DNA from: Rhodococcus rhodnii
GTDB taxonomy: Bacteria > Actinomycetota > Actinomycetes > Mycobacteriales > Pseudonocardiaceae
DNA: 64,000 nucleotides
Assembly (NCBI GenBank): GCA_000720375.1
Contig: JOAA01000002.1
Location: 1-64,000 of the forward strand
Direction: 5' to 3'
The first letter of the stretch is position 1. The number at the start of each line of letters is the position of its first letter. Of this stretch, positions 9,977-19,470 are shown piece by piece. A program made the translations under genes and the position numbers. Below the pieces are notes generated by a model. It saw only the letters and a program-made list of their open reading frames with translations. It was not told where the DNA came from and did not search any database.

Positions 9977-9984
9977 CTGCAAAC

Positions 9985-10029
9985 CGAGCCGCCCAGCCAG
10001 GGAAATCTCCCATGGCTGGGCGGCTCGTT
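9985..10029. terminator. Strong stem-loop terminator between purH and the subtilase gene
   Basis: gagccgcccagcca and tggctgggcggctc form a stem of about 14 to 17 bp starting 9 bases past the purH stop, flanked by A-rich and T-rich ends (aaacc, gtttg). It lies between two convergent genes and could serve both. The rest of 10030-10240 shows no gene. Confidence 0.8.
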
Positions 10030-10240
10030 TGATGGTGGCCTCCGGCCCCCGGAATCCAGCCTAGCTGGACGCGACGACAGTTCGCGACGCCAACGAGACT
10101 GCGGTGTGGATAACCGCCGCCTGTGGACAACTCCACCTAGTGGATCTTGACTGCCTTATCACTGTCATCCCCTTTTGGTAGCGTGAAATTAGGGGGTCCC
10201 CCTTGGGAATTGTTGTTGCGGTTGAGGCTGGCCTCGGCGG

Positions 10241-13200
10241 CTACTTCAGCAGGAACGCGCGGTGGATGGTCTGGTCGACCGAGTTTCCTTCGGCGTCCTT
10301 CGCGGATGCCCGCAGCGATACGCTGTTCGCCGCACTTGGATGAGACACGACCGTGAACCATTTGCCGTTGAAGTTCGCCACTGGCGCGGCCTTCCAAGTC
10401 ACGCCCTCGTCATGCGAGACCTGGACCGTCAAAGACCGCACCTGCCCGCCCGAATTGTGGTCCATGTGCACCGGGATCACGGTCGGCACGAGCCGCGAAA
10501 CCCGCTGCCGAGCGTCCACATGCGGAGCGAATCGGACGGCAATGAGCGGCAGAGCCTCCTGTGAAGGCGTTGTCCCTGACCGGAACGTCCAGTCCACGAC
10601 GACCTTGTTGGAGACCTCCAACTGGTTGCGAGCCTCTATGTGCAGCCGGAACTCGGCGTCCCCAGTGGGGACGGTGTGCAGCCCGTATCCGGACCACGGC
10701 TCAGTGCCGATCTGCACACCGTTGCGGTACAACGTTGTTGAACCGGTGTCGTTCGAAGAGCCGGTTCTGCGGGGGTCGTGGTCGGCGTAAAGCCCGAAGT
10801 TGAAGAGCATCACGTCGCCCGCGCGAGCCGCGGAGGTGTTGACGGTGTTCGGCTCTGGCACGAAGGCGGGACCGAAGACCCCGAAGTTCCACCGTTCGGT
10901 GACCACCGGGCCCAGCTTGTAGGACCGGCGGATGTCGGTGGACGTCGACGACTGCGGACTGCCGTCGCTGCCCTGCTGGGAGAACTTGTTGTACCAAGGG
11001 AAATCGGGCGTGTACAACTCGTCCAAAGTGTACGGAAGCGGCCTGGTGACGATGTTGTCACGTGTGCCGAGGCTTCCTTCAGCCGTGGTGCCGTGCTCGG
11101 AACGCACCCGGGCGAGCTGATTGTCCCGTACGCGCACTATCAGCGAATCGGGAACACGACCGTCGACCGCGTGGTTCAAGTGGTACATGTACGGACTGGT
11201 CGTGAAACCGCCGTTGCCGTCCGGTTCCGCCATCCGAGTCTGCGTTGTGTAGGTGAACTGCCCTGGTGCGGCGGACGTCTGGGACGGCACGACGTACACC
11301 CCGTCGAAGTTGGGCCACAGGAAACCGGCTCCGGTTCCGCCCGGCCACGACGTCTTCCGGGTGAACTCGAAGAACGCCGTGCCGGCCTTGGCGTTCGGCT
11401 TGTCCACAGTGAACCCGATCGGTTTTCCCCTCCTGGCGTCGATGTCCAGTGTCGTGTTCCCTGAGACCACGAACTCGGGTTCCATCCGCAGGGTGATCCG
11501 GGGCCCGGGTTCGTCGATGCCCGAGTCGACGAAGTACCGTCCTTTCGGCAGCCGGGCGACGAGCGAACCCGTTGGGTTGTCGGGGATGAACGCCTTCCGG
11601 ATGTCCATTTCGACGAACCGGATCTCGGACCTCGGTGTCAGGTTCCCATTGTGGTCAATGAAGTTCACGGTGACGTCGTAACTCTCGACCTCCCGGTTGA
11701 CCGCGATGGGCGTCCGAACCCCGCCCGCCTCGACGACTCCGCTGTAAAGCCCGTCCGGGCCGTTCACCCGCGTGTCGATCGTGACGACGACCTCGGCTTC
11801 ACCACCGGCGGGAACAGTGACAGTCGACGAGGAGAACGTGAACATCCCCGCAGGTGCTGGATTTCCGCGCGGGTCACGAATCGAGGCCGAAATGTCGACG
11901 GCCACTGGCGCCGAACCAGAGTTGTGGTACTTCAAGGCTTTCCGGATCGGCTCGTCGTCATTGTGCGGCCACAGTGCCACTCCGGCGTTGACGCTGGCTG
12001 GTGAGGTCCGCAACGGCTGCCTGACGGCCTTGGCCACGTCCAGGCGTCCGGCGCCCTGCTCGAACACGGTCAACGACGGATTGGGCTTGGCGCTGCCCAT
12101 CAAGGCGGACTTGATCTCGTTGGCCTGCCACGAAGGCTGGAGTCCCGCCAGGATCGCGGCAGCGCCGGCGACGTGCGGCGCGGCCATCGACGTACCGGAA
12201 AGCCTGACATGCGTGGGATCCACGGGTGTCCCGATCCGACCGTGGGTGGCTTTCGCGGCGGCGATGTCCACGCCGGGCGCGGTGATGTCGGGCTTGATCG
12301 CGTTGTCCGCCCAACGCGGGCCACGGCTGGAGAAGTCCGCGAGGGCGTCACTGTGGTCGACCGCGCCGACCGTGAGCGCCGCGTCCGCCGCGCCTGGGCT
12401 GGGCGGCATGCCGCCGGTGTTGCCCGCCGCGATCACGAACAGCGAACCCGTCTCGGCGGTCAGCCTGTTCACCGCCTGGGACATCGGATCGGTGCCGTCG
12501 CTGGGCAGTGAGGAGCCGAGGCTCATGTTGATCACGTCGGCGTCCTGCTTGGCCGACGCCCACTCCATCCCGGCGATGATCCACGACTCCTGTCCCGAAC
12601 CGAAGTCGTTGAGCACCTTTCCGTTCAGCAGCTTGGCATCCGGCGCCACGCCGCGATACTTCGCGTGTTCGCCCGTGATGATCGACGCGACGTGTGTCCC
12701 GTGCCCGTCGCGGTCGTCGGTGCCACTGGCGGAACCGGTGAAGTCCTGCGCACCCACGACAGCGTCGGAGAGATCGGCGTGGGCGGCGTCGATTCCAGTG
12801 TCCAGCACCGCGACTGTCGTACCTTTGCCGGTGTGCCCGGAATTCCACGCTTCCGGTGCACCGATCTGCGGAATGCTCTTGTCCAGGGACGCCCGTACGG
12901 GGCCGTCCAGCCAGATCTTGTCCGCGACCGCGAACGTCCGCAGCCCGGCCGCCTTGTCCACGCGGACGACGGATGCGTTCAGGCTCGGTAGATCGCGTTC
13001 CTTCGCGAGACCCACGCCGCCGCTCACGATCAACGGGATGTCCGCCCGCGTCTTGTCGTCGTACCCGTTCTTGATCAGTTGTGTGACGTTGAACAGTCGC
13101 TGATCAAGCTTGTTGGCGCGCAACAGCGGTCTGGCATCCTCGGGTATCACGTGGACGTCGCCGCGTTCGTCGGAGTAATAGGAGAAACGGGTCCCCTCAC

Positions 13201-13390
13201 GCCCTTTGCCCGCGAGCACAGTCACCCCATGCTCGCCGCCGAGAACCACTTTGTCCCCGGTGAACAACGTGACTGCAGGGTCTGGCGGTGCTGTACCGGT
13301 GACCGGTGCAGCGTTTCCGCTTATCGGAACGGCCAGGCCGCAAGCCACTAGACCGGCCAGCACAGCTATGGCAGAACGTTTGTGACTCAT
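10241..13390 (-). CDS. Secreted subtilisin-family serine protease (S8), about 1050 residues
   Basis: Extracellular peptidase with a Sec-type signal peptide (basic MSHKRS, then a hydrophobic stretch to about residue 28, APV). A propeptide region of about 160 residues follows. The catalytic triad is in standard context: Asp197 in VAVLDTGIDAA, His230 in DGHGTHVAS and Ser401 in SGTSMAAPHVAGAA, with the oxyanion Asn in AAGNTGG. After about residue 440 comes a 600-residue beta-rich C-terminal part typical of large actinomycete subtilases. It points away from the phytase gene, so the two secreted enzymes share the short divergent promoter region at 13391-13495. Confidence 0.93.
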   Translation of the reverse strand: MSHKRSAIAVLAGLVACGLAVPISGNAAPVTGTAPPDPAVTLFTGDKVVLGGEHGVTVLAGKGREGTRFSYYSDERGDVHVIPEDARPLLRANKLDQRLFNVTQLIKNGYDDKTRADIPLIVSGGVGLAKERDLPSLNASVVRVDKAAGLRTFAVADKIWLDGPVRASLDKSIPQIGAPEAWNSGHTGKGTTVAVLDTGIDAAHADLSDAVVGAQDFTGSASGTDDRDGHGTHVASIITGEHAKYRGVAPDAKLLNGKVLNDFGSGQESWIIAGMEWASAKQDADVINMSLGSSLPSDGTDPMSQAVNRLTAETGSLFVIAAGNTGGMPPSPGAADAALTVGAVDHSDALADFSSRGPRWADNAIKPDITAPGVDIAAAKATHGRIGTPVDPTHVRLSGTSMAAPHVAGAAAILAGLQPSWQANEIKSALMGSAKPNPSLTVFEQGAGRLDVAKAVRQPLRTSPASVNAGVALWPHNDDEPIRKALKYHNSGSAPVAVDISASIRDPRGNPAPAGMFTFSSSTVTVPAGGEAEVVVTIDTRVNGPDGLYSGVVEAGGVRTPIAVNREVESYDVTVNFIDHNGNLTPRSEIRFVEMDIRKAFIPDNPTGSLVARLPKGRYFVDSGIDEPGPRITLRMEPEFVVSGNTTLDIDARRGKPIGFTVDKPNAKAGTAFFEFTRKTSWPGGTGAGFLWPNFDGVYVVPSQTSAAPGQFTYTTQTRMAEPDGNGGFTTSPYMYHLNHAVDGRVPDSLIVRVRDNQLARVRSEHGTTAEGSLGTRDNIVTRPLPYTLDELYTPDFPWYNKFSQQGSDGSPQSSTSTDIRRSYKLGPVVTERWNFGVFGPAFVPEPNTVNTSAARAGDVMLFNFGLYADHDPRRTGSSNDTGSTTLYRNGVQIGTEPWSGYGLHTVPTGDAEFRLHIEARNQLEVSNKVVVDWTFRSGTTPSQEALPLIAVRFAPHVDARQRVSRLVPTVIPVHMDHNSGGQVRSLTVQVSHDEGVTWKAAPVANFNGKWFTVVSHPSAANSVSLRASAKDAEGNSVDQTIHRAFLLK

Positions 13391-13495
13391 GGACCCACTG
13401 TTGCCACAAGACGCCAGTTTGTTGCGTCCTCCTCAAGGAGGATTCGACGTCTGCTGTTAGAGAGCCGTTCACAGTCGGCGGGAAGGATCCCCGGA

Positions 13496-14674
13496 ATGCG
13501 AAAAGTGCTGCTGGTGCTGACCGTATTGCTGCTGACCGCCCCCGCGGCCGCCGCGACGGGTGTTGCGCAAGTCAAGGCGCAGGTGGAGACGCCTGGGCTG
13601 TTCGACGACGAGGAAGGCGGCAACGCCGACGCCGACGACCCGGCGATCTGGGTGAACGAGCGCGATCCCGGTCGCAGCATCGTGGTCGCGACCGCCAAGG
13701 AAGGCGGGCTGTACTCGTACCGGCTGGACGGCACGCAGATCAAGCACGTGCCCGCGCCCGCGCGGCCGGGACCTGAGCACGCGCCGGGCCGGTTCAACAA
13801 CGTCGACATCGTGGGCGACTTGGCGATCGTGTCCGACCGCGGCCGGGACCACATCCGGTTCTACCAGGTCAACGGCCTGGCCGACGTGACAGCGCCGGAC
13901 GTGCCGTTCGTGTTCAACACCTCACAGTCCGAAGTGGACGAGCAGAAGACGGCCTATGGCCTGGCGGCCTGGTACTCCCCGAGCGACCGCGCCACCTATG
14001 TCCTGGTCAGCCGGCGCTCCACGACCCGGGTCGCGTTGCTGAAAGTCCTGCCGCAGGGCGGGAAGTACAGCTACCGCGTTGTCCGGACGCTGGATCTGCC
14101 TGCCGAGTTCACGTTGCCGAACGGGACAAAGTGGCAGCCGTGTGACGAACCAGGCGTGCTGCCGCAGGTCGAGGGCATGGTCGTCGATTACCGGACCGGA
14201 ACGTTGTACGCCGGTCAGGAAGACGTCGGGATTTGGCGGATGCCCGCGAATCTGACCGGCCGGCCCGTGCTGATCGACAAGGTCCGCGAGTTCGGCGTGC
14301 CGGGGACGTACGACCCGGAGACCGAGGAGTGCACGCCTGGCACGGACCCTGGCTTCGGCGGCAAGCACATCTCGGCCGACGTCGAGGGCCTGACCATCCA
14401 CTATGGACGTAACCTGCTGCTCGCGTCGAGCCAGGGCGACAACACGTTCGCGGCTTACGACCTGCCCGGCAAGTACAAGACGTCATTCCAGATCAAACTG
14501 GGCGACGATCTGGTGCAGGAGAGCGACGGCGCTGCGGTGGTCGGCACTGGCCTCGGCCACCGGTTCCCGCACGGCCTGCTGGCGGTGCAGGACGGTGACA
14601 ACGCCGGCGAACCGCGGGACAGCACCAACTTCAAGTTCGTCCGCTGGGACGACGTCGCTCAGGCGATCCGGTAA
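13496..14674 (+). CDS. Secreted beta-propeller 3-phytase
   Basis: Hydrolyses phytate outside the cell to release phosphate. The 392-residue product starts with a clear signal peptide (MRKVLLVLTVLLLTAPAAAATG). Phytase propeller signatures follow: DADDPAIWVNERDPGRS, VVATAKEGGLYSYRLDG, RFNNVDIV, VSDRGRDHIRFY and, near the C-terminus, SSQGDNTFAAYD. The ATG at 13496 is chosen over an upstream in-frame start because it follows GGAAGGA and begins the signal peptide. Divergent to the subtilase; together they suggest nutrient scavenging. Confidence 0.9.
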   Translation: MRKVLLVLTVLLLTAPAAAATGVAQVKAQVETPGLFDDEEGGNADADDPAIWVNERDPGRSIVVATAKEGGLYSYRLDGTQIKHVPAPARPGPEHAPGRFNNVDIVGDLAIVSDRGRDHIRFYQVNGLADVTAPDVPFVFNTSQSEVDEQKTAYGLAAWYSPSDRATYVLVSRRSTTRVALLKVLPQGGKYSYRVVRTLDLPAEFTLPNGTKWQPCDEPGVLPQVEGMVVDYRTGTLYAGQEDVGIWRMPANLTGRPVLIDKVREFGVPGTYDPETEECTPGTDPGFGGKHISADVEGLTIHYGRNLLLASSQGDNTFAAYDLPGKYKTSFQIKLGDDLVQESDGAAVVGTGLGHRFPHGLLAVQDGDNAGEPRDSTNFKFVRWDDVAQAIR

Positions 14675-14762
14675 CCATCGGACCAAAGGAACCATCGGCA
14701 AATCCGGTCGGTATCCCCGTCAGGCTGGCCGTGCCGGAGGGGACGCGCGCGCCCAAAACTTG

Positions 14763-14806
14763 CTGACAGTGCACCCCTCTCCCCCTGACAGTGCACCCCT
14801 CTCCCC
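14763..14806 (+). repeat. Perfect 22-bp direct repeat, two copies
   Basis: The unit ctgacagtgcacccctctcc plus cc occurs twice back to back, immediately followed by gggg. No gene overlaps it. Confidence 0.85.
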
Positions 14807-14963
14807 GGGGTGGCGTCCCTGCGGTTTCAGCTGCCCGGAACCTGAGCTGAATGCCTCATTCAGCCGCCTGCACACGCCACCCGGGGTTCCCGGCGGATGC
14901 TCGGAATCCAGGTGCTCAAAAAGATGTGGCAGGGAGGCCACCAAGAGGAAGAGGGGGCCGTTC

Positions 14964-15103
14964 TCCCTTCCTCTCGTCTGGCCTGCCCGAGGGGAACCAC
15001 GGGTGTCAAGGGGTCCGTTTGGCCATCGCTCGGGGCTGGTTGTCGTGGGCGGACCTCTTGACACCCATGGTTTGCGAGGCACAGGCCAGACGGGAGGAAG
15101 GGA
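14964..15103. repeat. Large imperfect inverted repeat with about 53-bp arms
   Basis: The left arm (14964-15017, tcccttcctctcgtctggcc... to gtcaaggggtccg) is complementary to the right arm (15050-15103, cggacctcttgacaccc... to ggccagacgggaggaaggga), with a few mismatches, around a 32-base loop. A transcript would fold into one long hairpin. It carries no gene. Confidence 0.8.
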
Positions 15104-15337
15104 GCACGAAGCACCGGTCTGCGCGACCGCGCACTAGGGGGACGGCGGCGATCCGTATCGCTATCGCTTGGGGTTGCTTCTCGCAGGCGGATCACCGCCG
15201 CAAAAGAAGGCCAGCCCTGGATCACCGGCTCCGCCGAACGAGACTTTGCGCTGCGGCGAAACAGCACCACCTGAGCGCACCAAACACTCAGGTCCGCACC
15301 CGGCACCGCACGCCGCACCATGGCGTGCGCCCTCTCC

Positions 15338-15418
15338 ATCAGCGCACTGCGTCTGACCAGCGCCATCAGCGCACTGCGTCTGACCAGCGCCATCAGCGCA
15401 CTGCGTCTGACCAGCGCC
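15338..15418 (+). repeat. Three perfect 27-bp tandem repeats
   Basis: The unit begins atcagcgcactgcgtctgac and ends cagcgcc. Three identical copies start at 15338, 15365 and 15392. The period is a multiple of three, so the frames stay open across it, but no start site or neighbouring domain supports a gene. Confidence 0.9.
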
Positions 15419-15448
15419 ACCACTATCGAACCAAAGGAACCATTGGCA

Positions 15449-15560
15449 AATCCAGTTGTCCACAACCGCCCAGTAACCCCCTTGACCAGCCCATATCCCG
15501 ATAGACTGGCCAGGGGACGCCCCCCGGGAGTGGTGGGGGATGTCCTGAGGGTGGGTTTCC
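15449..15560 (+). repeat. Repeat element R1, copy B (near full length)
   Basis: Shares with copy C (58940-59050) the left half (tccacaacc, then gtaacccccttgacc and gcccatatc) and the right half (ccgatagactggcc, a C-rich block, ggagtgg, a G-rich block). The C-run and G-run can pair, giving a stem around gggagtgg. It lies 50 bases downstream of the end of the hydro-lyase gene, between convergent genes. Confidence 0.8.
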
Positions 15561-15612
15561 TTAGGCCAAAGCAGTTGCCCCCGGAGGCGTGAACCGGGGG
15601 CAACGCTGAGCC

Positions 15613-16380
15613 TCAGGCGATCCGGTAGGTCTCGTCCGGAACGTCCGTGATGAACATGTGGCCCGGCGAATGCGTGATCGCGAACGGCGGGCACGAGGTC
15701 ATCAACGCCGCCTGCGGGGTCACCCCGCAGGCCCAGTAAACCGGCACGTCACCGGGTTCGGCTTCGACCGCGTCCCCGAAGTCCGGTGTGGACAGATCCT
15801 TGATGCCGAGCCCGCCCGGGTCGCCGACGTGCACGGGCGCGCCATGCACGTCCGGCATCCGGCTGCTGATCCTGCTCGCCAGCTCGACCATGTCGGCTGG
15901 GATCGGCCGCATCGACACCACCAACGGGCCACGCATGCGGCCAGCTGGTCGGCAATCCCGGTCGGTGATGTACATCGACACGTTGCGTCCCTGCTGGACA
16001 TGCCGCAGCGGGATGCCCGCCGCAGCCAACGCATGCTCGAACGTGAAGCTGCAGCCGAGCAGGAACGCCACCAGATCCGAGCGCCAGAGTCGGGTCGCGT
16101 CCCGCAACTCGCAGACCAATTCGCCGTTCTCCCAGACGCGATAGCTTGGGATGTCCGTGCGCAGGTCCGCGTCGGGCGCCAGTGGTGTGCTGGTCACGCC
16201 TGGATCTGTCACGTCGAGGATCGGGCATGGCTGCCGATTGCGTTGCGCGAACAGGAGAAGGTCGTACGCCCAGTCGCGCGGGACCGCGATCAGGTTGGCC
16301 TGCGTGTACCCGGGTGCCCAGCCGCTGGTTGGCGAGACTGTCCCGTCCCGGAAGGCTTTTCGTGCTTGCTCCGGGGTCAT
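15613..16380 (-). CDS. Putative hydro-lyase / D-glutamate cyclase family protein (DUF1445)
   Basis: A 255-residue protein starting [13 protein letters not shown], with the family's W-x-GY(T/V)QANL segment near residue 25 ([19 protein letters not shown]), [35 protein letters not shown] and [12 protein letters not shown]. Members of this family act on D-glutamate or related carboxylates. The ATG overlaps the stop of the upstream MFS gene (ATGA), so substrate uptake and conversion are probably coupled, with the divergent GntR gene as the likely regulator. The substrate here is not known. Confidence 0.85.
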   Translation of the reverse strand: MTPEQARKAFRDGTVSPTSGWAPGYTQANLIAVPRDWAYDLLLFAQRNRQPCPILDVTDPGVTSTPLAPDADLRTDIPSYRVWENGELVCELRDATRLWRSDLVAFLLGCSFTFEHALAAAGIPLRHVQQGRNVSMYITDRDCRPAGRMRGPLVVSMRPIPADMVELASRISSRMPDVHGAPVHVGDPGGLGIKDLSTPDFGDAVEAEPGDVPVYWACGVTPQAALMTSCPPFAITHSPGHMFITDVPDETYRIA

Positions 16381-17630
16381 GTCAGCTCCCTTCCCACGGT
16401 TTCCGGCAGCCACAGCAACGCCAGGACGGCGATGCCATACGCGACCGCCCCGAACACCATTGCACCACCGACGCCCCAGCTTGTGGCGAGGAAACCGACC
16501 AGCGTCGGGAACAGTGCGCCGACCGCACGACCGAAGTTGTACGTGAATCCCTGGCCGGTGCCGCGAAGCGCCGTCGGGTACAGCTCAGCCAGGAACGAGC
16601 CGAATCCGCTGAAGATGGCCGATGCGGAGAAGCCAAGCGGGAAGCCGAGGAACAACACCAGAGTGTTGGCTCCTTCGGGAATGTTGATGTACGCGACGAT
16701 CAACGCGGCTGACAACACTGCGAAGAGCGTGAAGGTTTTCTTACGCCCCAACCGGTCGGTGAGATAGCCGCCGGTGACGTATCCGATGAAGGCGCCAGAG
16801 ATCAGGAATGCCAGGTATCCGCCGGTGCCGACGACCGTCAGATTCCGCTCCTCCTTCAGGAATGTCGGCAGCCACGTCGCCAATGTGTAGTAGCCGCCCT
16901 GCACACCGGTTGCCAGCAGCGCGGCGAACAACGTGGTCTTGGTCAGCTCGCCTTTGAAGATCGCACGGAAGGAGCCACGGTTTTCTGTGGCTGTGCGCTG
17001 TTCTGTGACGTGTGGCGCGTCGGTGACGTTGCGGCGCACGTACCAGATCAAGACCGCGGGCAAAGCGCCTGTCCAGAACAGGATTCGCCACGCGATGTCC
17101 GGTTCGGCGATGCTGAACACGACGGTGTAGACGATCACCGACAGGCCCCAGCCGACCGCCCAGGCGCTCTGGATGAACGCGACCGCACGGCCGCGGTATT
17201 CGGGTTTGGCGTACTCGGCGATCAGAATGGCGCCCGCGGCCCACTCACCGCCGAAGCCAAGGCCCTGGAATGCCCGCAGGACAAGCAAAGTCTCGTAGTT
17301 CGGGGCGAACCCGCACGCCACCGTGAAGACCGCGTACGTGATCACCGTCAGCACCAGTGTGCGGACCCGGCCGATCCGGTCGGCCAGAATCCCCGCCACG
17401 GCACCGCCGATCGCCGACACCACCAGGGTCACCGTGGTGAGCAGGCCTGCTTCCGGCTTGCTGAGGCTGAAGTACGCGGTGATGGCCACCATGCCGAGTG
17501 GCAGCACCTGGAAGTCGTAGGAGTCGAGGCCGTAGCCGCCGAACGCGCCCACGAAGGCGCGGCGTCCGCGCTGGCCGAGCGACCGGAACCACTCGAACGG
17601 CCTGGCTTTGTCCTGGGTCGTCGTGCTCAT
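16377..17630 (-). CDS. MFS transporter, probably for an organic acid
   Basis: A 417-residue, 12-helix permease of the metabolite:H+ symporter type. The MFS loop motifs appear as [13 protein letters not shown] between helices 2 and 3 and [13 protein letters not shown] in the second half. The ATG at 17630 is preferred to a GTG six bases earlier because GGGAGG lies at the right distance. The gene overlaps the DUF1445 gene by 4 bp and faces a GntR regulator. Confidence 0.9.
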   Translation of the reverse strand: MSTTTQDKARPFEWFRSLGQRGRRAFVGAFGGYGLDSYDFQVLPLGMVAITAYFSLSKPEAGLLTTVTLVVSAIGGAVAGILADRIGRVRTLVLTVITYAVFTVACGFAPNYETLLVLRAFQGLGFGGEWAAGAILIAEYAKPEYRGRAVAFIQSAWAVGWGLSVIVYTVVFSIAEPDIAWRILFWTGALPAVLIWYVRRNVTDAPHVTEQRTATENRGSFRAIFKGELTKTTLFAALLATGVQGGYYTLATWLPTFLKEERNLTVVGTGGYLAFLISGAFIGYVTGGYLTDRLGRKKTFTLFAVLSAALIVAYINIPEGANTLVLFLGFPLGFSASAIFSGFGSFLAELYPTALRGTGQGFTYNFGRAVGALFPTLVGFLATSWGVGGAMVFGAVAYGIAVLALLWLPETVGRELT

Positions 17631-17667
17631 CCGCACCTCCCGAGGATGTTTTCGGTGTGTTGACTGT

Positions 17668-17688
17668 AAGGATCGTTCAACAATCCTT
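17668..17688. promoter_or_regulatory. Palindromic operator candidate for the GntR regulator
   Basis: aaggatcgttcaacaatcctt is a 21-bp dyad with one mismatched pair either side of the centre. It sits in the 77-bp divergent region between the MFS and GntR genes, 20 bases before the regulator's start codon, where a FadR-subfamily repressor would be expected to bind. Confidence 0.6.
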
Positions 17689-17707
17689 CAAGAGGTAAGA
17701 TGAGCGA

Positions 17708-18400
17708 ATGTCGCTCGAAACGTCCGGACTGATCGCCGATCGAGCGCTGCTCGGCCGGACCAGCACCGCCGAACGGGTCGCTGATGTGCTGCGAACGCGG
17801 ATCAGCGAAGGCTTCTTCACGCCGGGCACGCGGCTTGCCGAGGACACGATCGCGAGTGCGCTTGCCGTCTCCCGCAACACTTTGCGCGAGGCGTTCCGGT
17901 TGCTGACGCACGAGCGCCTGCTGACGCACGAGCTCAACCGTGGCGTGTTCGTCCGGGTTTTGACCACCGACGATGTGATTGACATCTACCGCGTCCGCAA
18001 GTTCATCGAGTGTGCCGCCGTTCGCGACATGACGGCGCCGCCTGCTGGGCTGGACGATCTGCTCGCCGCGGTGTCCGACGGGGCCGCAGCGGCCGAGCAG
18101 TCCGATTGGCGTGGGCTCGGCACCGCGAACATCCGGTTCCACCAAGTGATCGCGTCGTTCGCGGGCAGTCCGCGGGTGGACGAGATCATGCGCGGCATCC
18201 TCGCCGAGCTGCGTCTGGTGTTCCACGTGATGGAGGATCCGCGCTGGTTCCACGAGCCGTACCTGGTGCGCAACGGCGAGATCGCCGCGCGTATCCAACA
18301 GGGCGATGGCGCGGGGGCTTCGATCATGCTGGCGGCATATCTGGACGACGCGGAACGCCAGCTCGTGGGCGCCTACTCGAAGCACAACCCATCAGAGTGA
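17708..18400 (+). CDS. GntR-family transcriptional regulator (FCD-type)
   Basis: A 230-residue protein with an N-terminal winged helix (ERVADVLRTRISEGFFTPGT, then LAVSRNTLREAFRLL) and an all-helical C-terminal FCD domain carrying typical Asp/His/Asn metal-ligand positions (RKFIECAAVRDM, FHQVIASFAGSP). This family senses organic acids. Divergent orientation with a dyad operator between suggests it controls the MFS/DUF1445 operon and itself. It ends just before the SOS box of imuA'. Confidence 0.9.
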   Translation: MSLETSGLIADRALLGRTSTAERVADVLRTRISEGFFTPGTRLAEDTIASALAVSRNTLREAFRLLTHERLLTHELNRGVFVRVLTTDDVIDIYRVRKFIECAAVRDMTAPPAGLDDLLAAVSDGAAAAEQSDWRGLGTANIRFHQVIASFAGSPRVDEIMRGILAELRLVFHVMEDPRWFHEPYLVRNGEIAARIQQGDGAGASIMLAAYLDDAERQLVGAYSKHNPSE

Positions 18401-18447
18401 CCCGCCTTGCGGTCCGAAACGAAACCCGGATAAGCTAGCCTCAGCGC

Positions 18448-18463
18448 TCGAACAAATGTTCGA
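18448..18463. promoter_or_regulatory. LexA/SOS box upstream of imuA'
   Basis: tcgaacaaatgttcga is an exact match to the actinobacterial consensus TCGAAC-N4-GTTCGA. It lies 50 bases upstream of the imuA' start and indicates DNA-damage induction through LexA. Confidence 0.9.
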
Positions 18464-18512
18464 GACGCGCCGGCTCCCCACGGCGGTCGTTCGGTGTGCG
18501 GGAGGTGTTCCG

Positions 18513-19268
18513 GTGTCAGGGTCGGCAGTGACGAGAGCGGCGTCGCTGAAGTCCGTGGCCATGCCCGACGGGGTGGGAGTGGCCAGCGGCCTGACCCTGA
18601 CATCGGTCGACCGGGAACGAGTGCTGCCGGTGTGTCAAGCACTGGCCGGGCTCTTCCCATGGGGTGGCTTGCGGCGTGGCAGCACGGTGGCGGTACGCGG
18701 GTCCGTCACTGTGCTGCTCGCGCTGCTCGCCGAAGCCACGGCCGGCGGGTCGTGGGCGGGGGTGATCGGACTGCCTCGATTGGGGGTCGCGGCCGCGGCG
18801 GAGCTTGGTGTCGCCGTGTCCCGCTTGGCACTGGTTCCCCGTCCCGGGCCCGACCTGCCAGCCGTGGCAGGCGCACTGCTCGACGGCGTGGACATCGTGG
18901 TGATCTCGGCGGCCGGACGGCTGCAGGAGTCGCACGCCCGCCGCTTATCGGCACGCGCCCGGCATCGGGGTGCCGTGCTGATCCCGTTCGGCCCTTGGCC
19001 CGGCGCCGACCTGGAGCTGACACACGTCGAATCGAAGTGGTCAGGCCTGCAGGACGGAGGCTACGGCCACCTGCACACGCGCGAGCTCACCGTGTCCGCG
19101 CGTGGCCGCGGTTCCGCGGTTCGACCGATTACGACGACGATTTTCGTTGGCCCAGAAGGCATTTCCGAGTCGTCGACGCCACTGCCCTCCGAAGGCATGT
19201 GGCCTCCACAGCCGGAGGAGATACCGCGTCCGGTCGAGTTGGCGGCTGTGGATGGCGTTGCCCGCTGA
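18513..19268 (+). CDS. imuA': ImuA'-type SOS mutasome accessory protein
   Basis: A 251-residue RecA-like fold protein of the mycobacterial ImuA' family, which works with ImuB and DnaE2 in damage-induced mutagenic translesion synthesis. Visible features are LAGLFPWGGLRRGSTVAV (a degenerate P-loop region), LLALLAEATAGGSWAGVIGLP, DGVDIVVISAAGRL and HTRELTVSARGRG. The GTG at 18513 follows GGAGG by seven bases. An ATG lying inside the SOS box at 18456 is in frame but lacks a ribosome site. In mycobacteria imuB follows directly; here 2.7 kb of decayed genes intervene. Confidence 0.88.
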   Translation: MSGSAVTRAASLKSVAMPDGVGVASGLTLTSVDRERVLPVCQALAGLFPWGGLRRGSTVAVRGSVTVLLALLAEATAGGSWAGVIGLPRLGVAAAAELGVAVSRLALVPRPGPDLPAVAGALLDGVDIVVISAAGRLQESHARRLSARARHRGAVLIPFGPWPGADLELTHVESKWSGLQDGGYGHLHTRELTVSARGRGSAVRPITTTIFVGPEGISESSTPLPSEGMWPPQPEEIPRPVELAAVDGVAR

Positions 19269-19470
19269 AGCTTTGCGTCCACCCCGGGTTTCATGGGTGA
19301 GTACCGCGTCGGTTGAGGGCTTGCGCCTCGACTGGTTTCCGGGGTCGGTGTTCGCCTCGGCGCACCTGAGGGTGCATGCCTCTTCGCCACATTGTCATTG
19401 CCACCCGGGCAAAATTGGCCCTTCCGCCATATGGCGTGCCACTCGCGGCAGAACCTGGCCCTCGCTGTCC

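Larger units (their letters stand above)
14675..15612. other. Gene-free repeat island between phytase and hydro-lyase genes
   Basis: No convincing gene in 938 bases. The stretch holds several unrelated repeats, listed separately: a 22-bp doublet, a large inverted repeat, a triple 27-bp repeat and element R1. In addition, 14679-14715 (accaaaggaaccatcggcaa) resembles 15426-15446, and about 14900-14947 (ggtgctc..aagatgtggcagg) is a diverged copy of 59167-59212 (ggtgcgc..aagatgcggcaagg). Long open frames exist on both strands but their translations are repeat-derived. Confidence 0.75.

Noticed and set aside
14860..15694. Long minus-strand frames in the repeat island
   Set aside because: Translations consist of the inverted repeat, the 27-bp triplet and element R1; no ribosome site or family resemblance.
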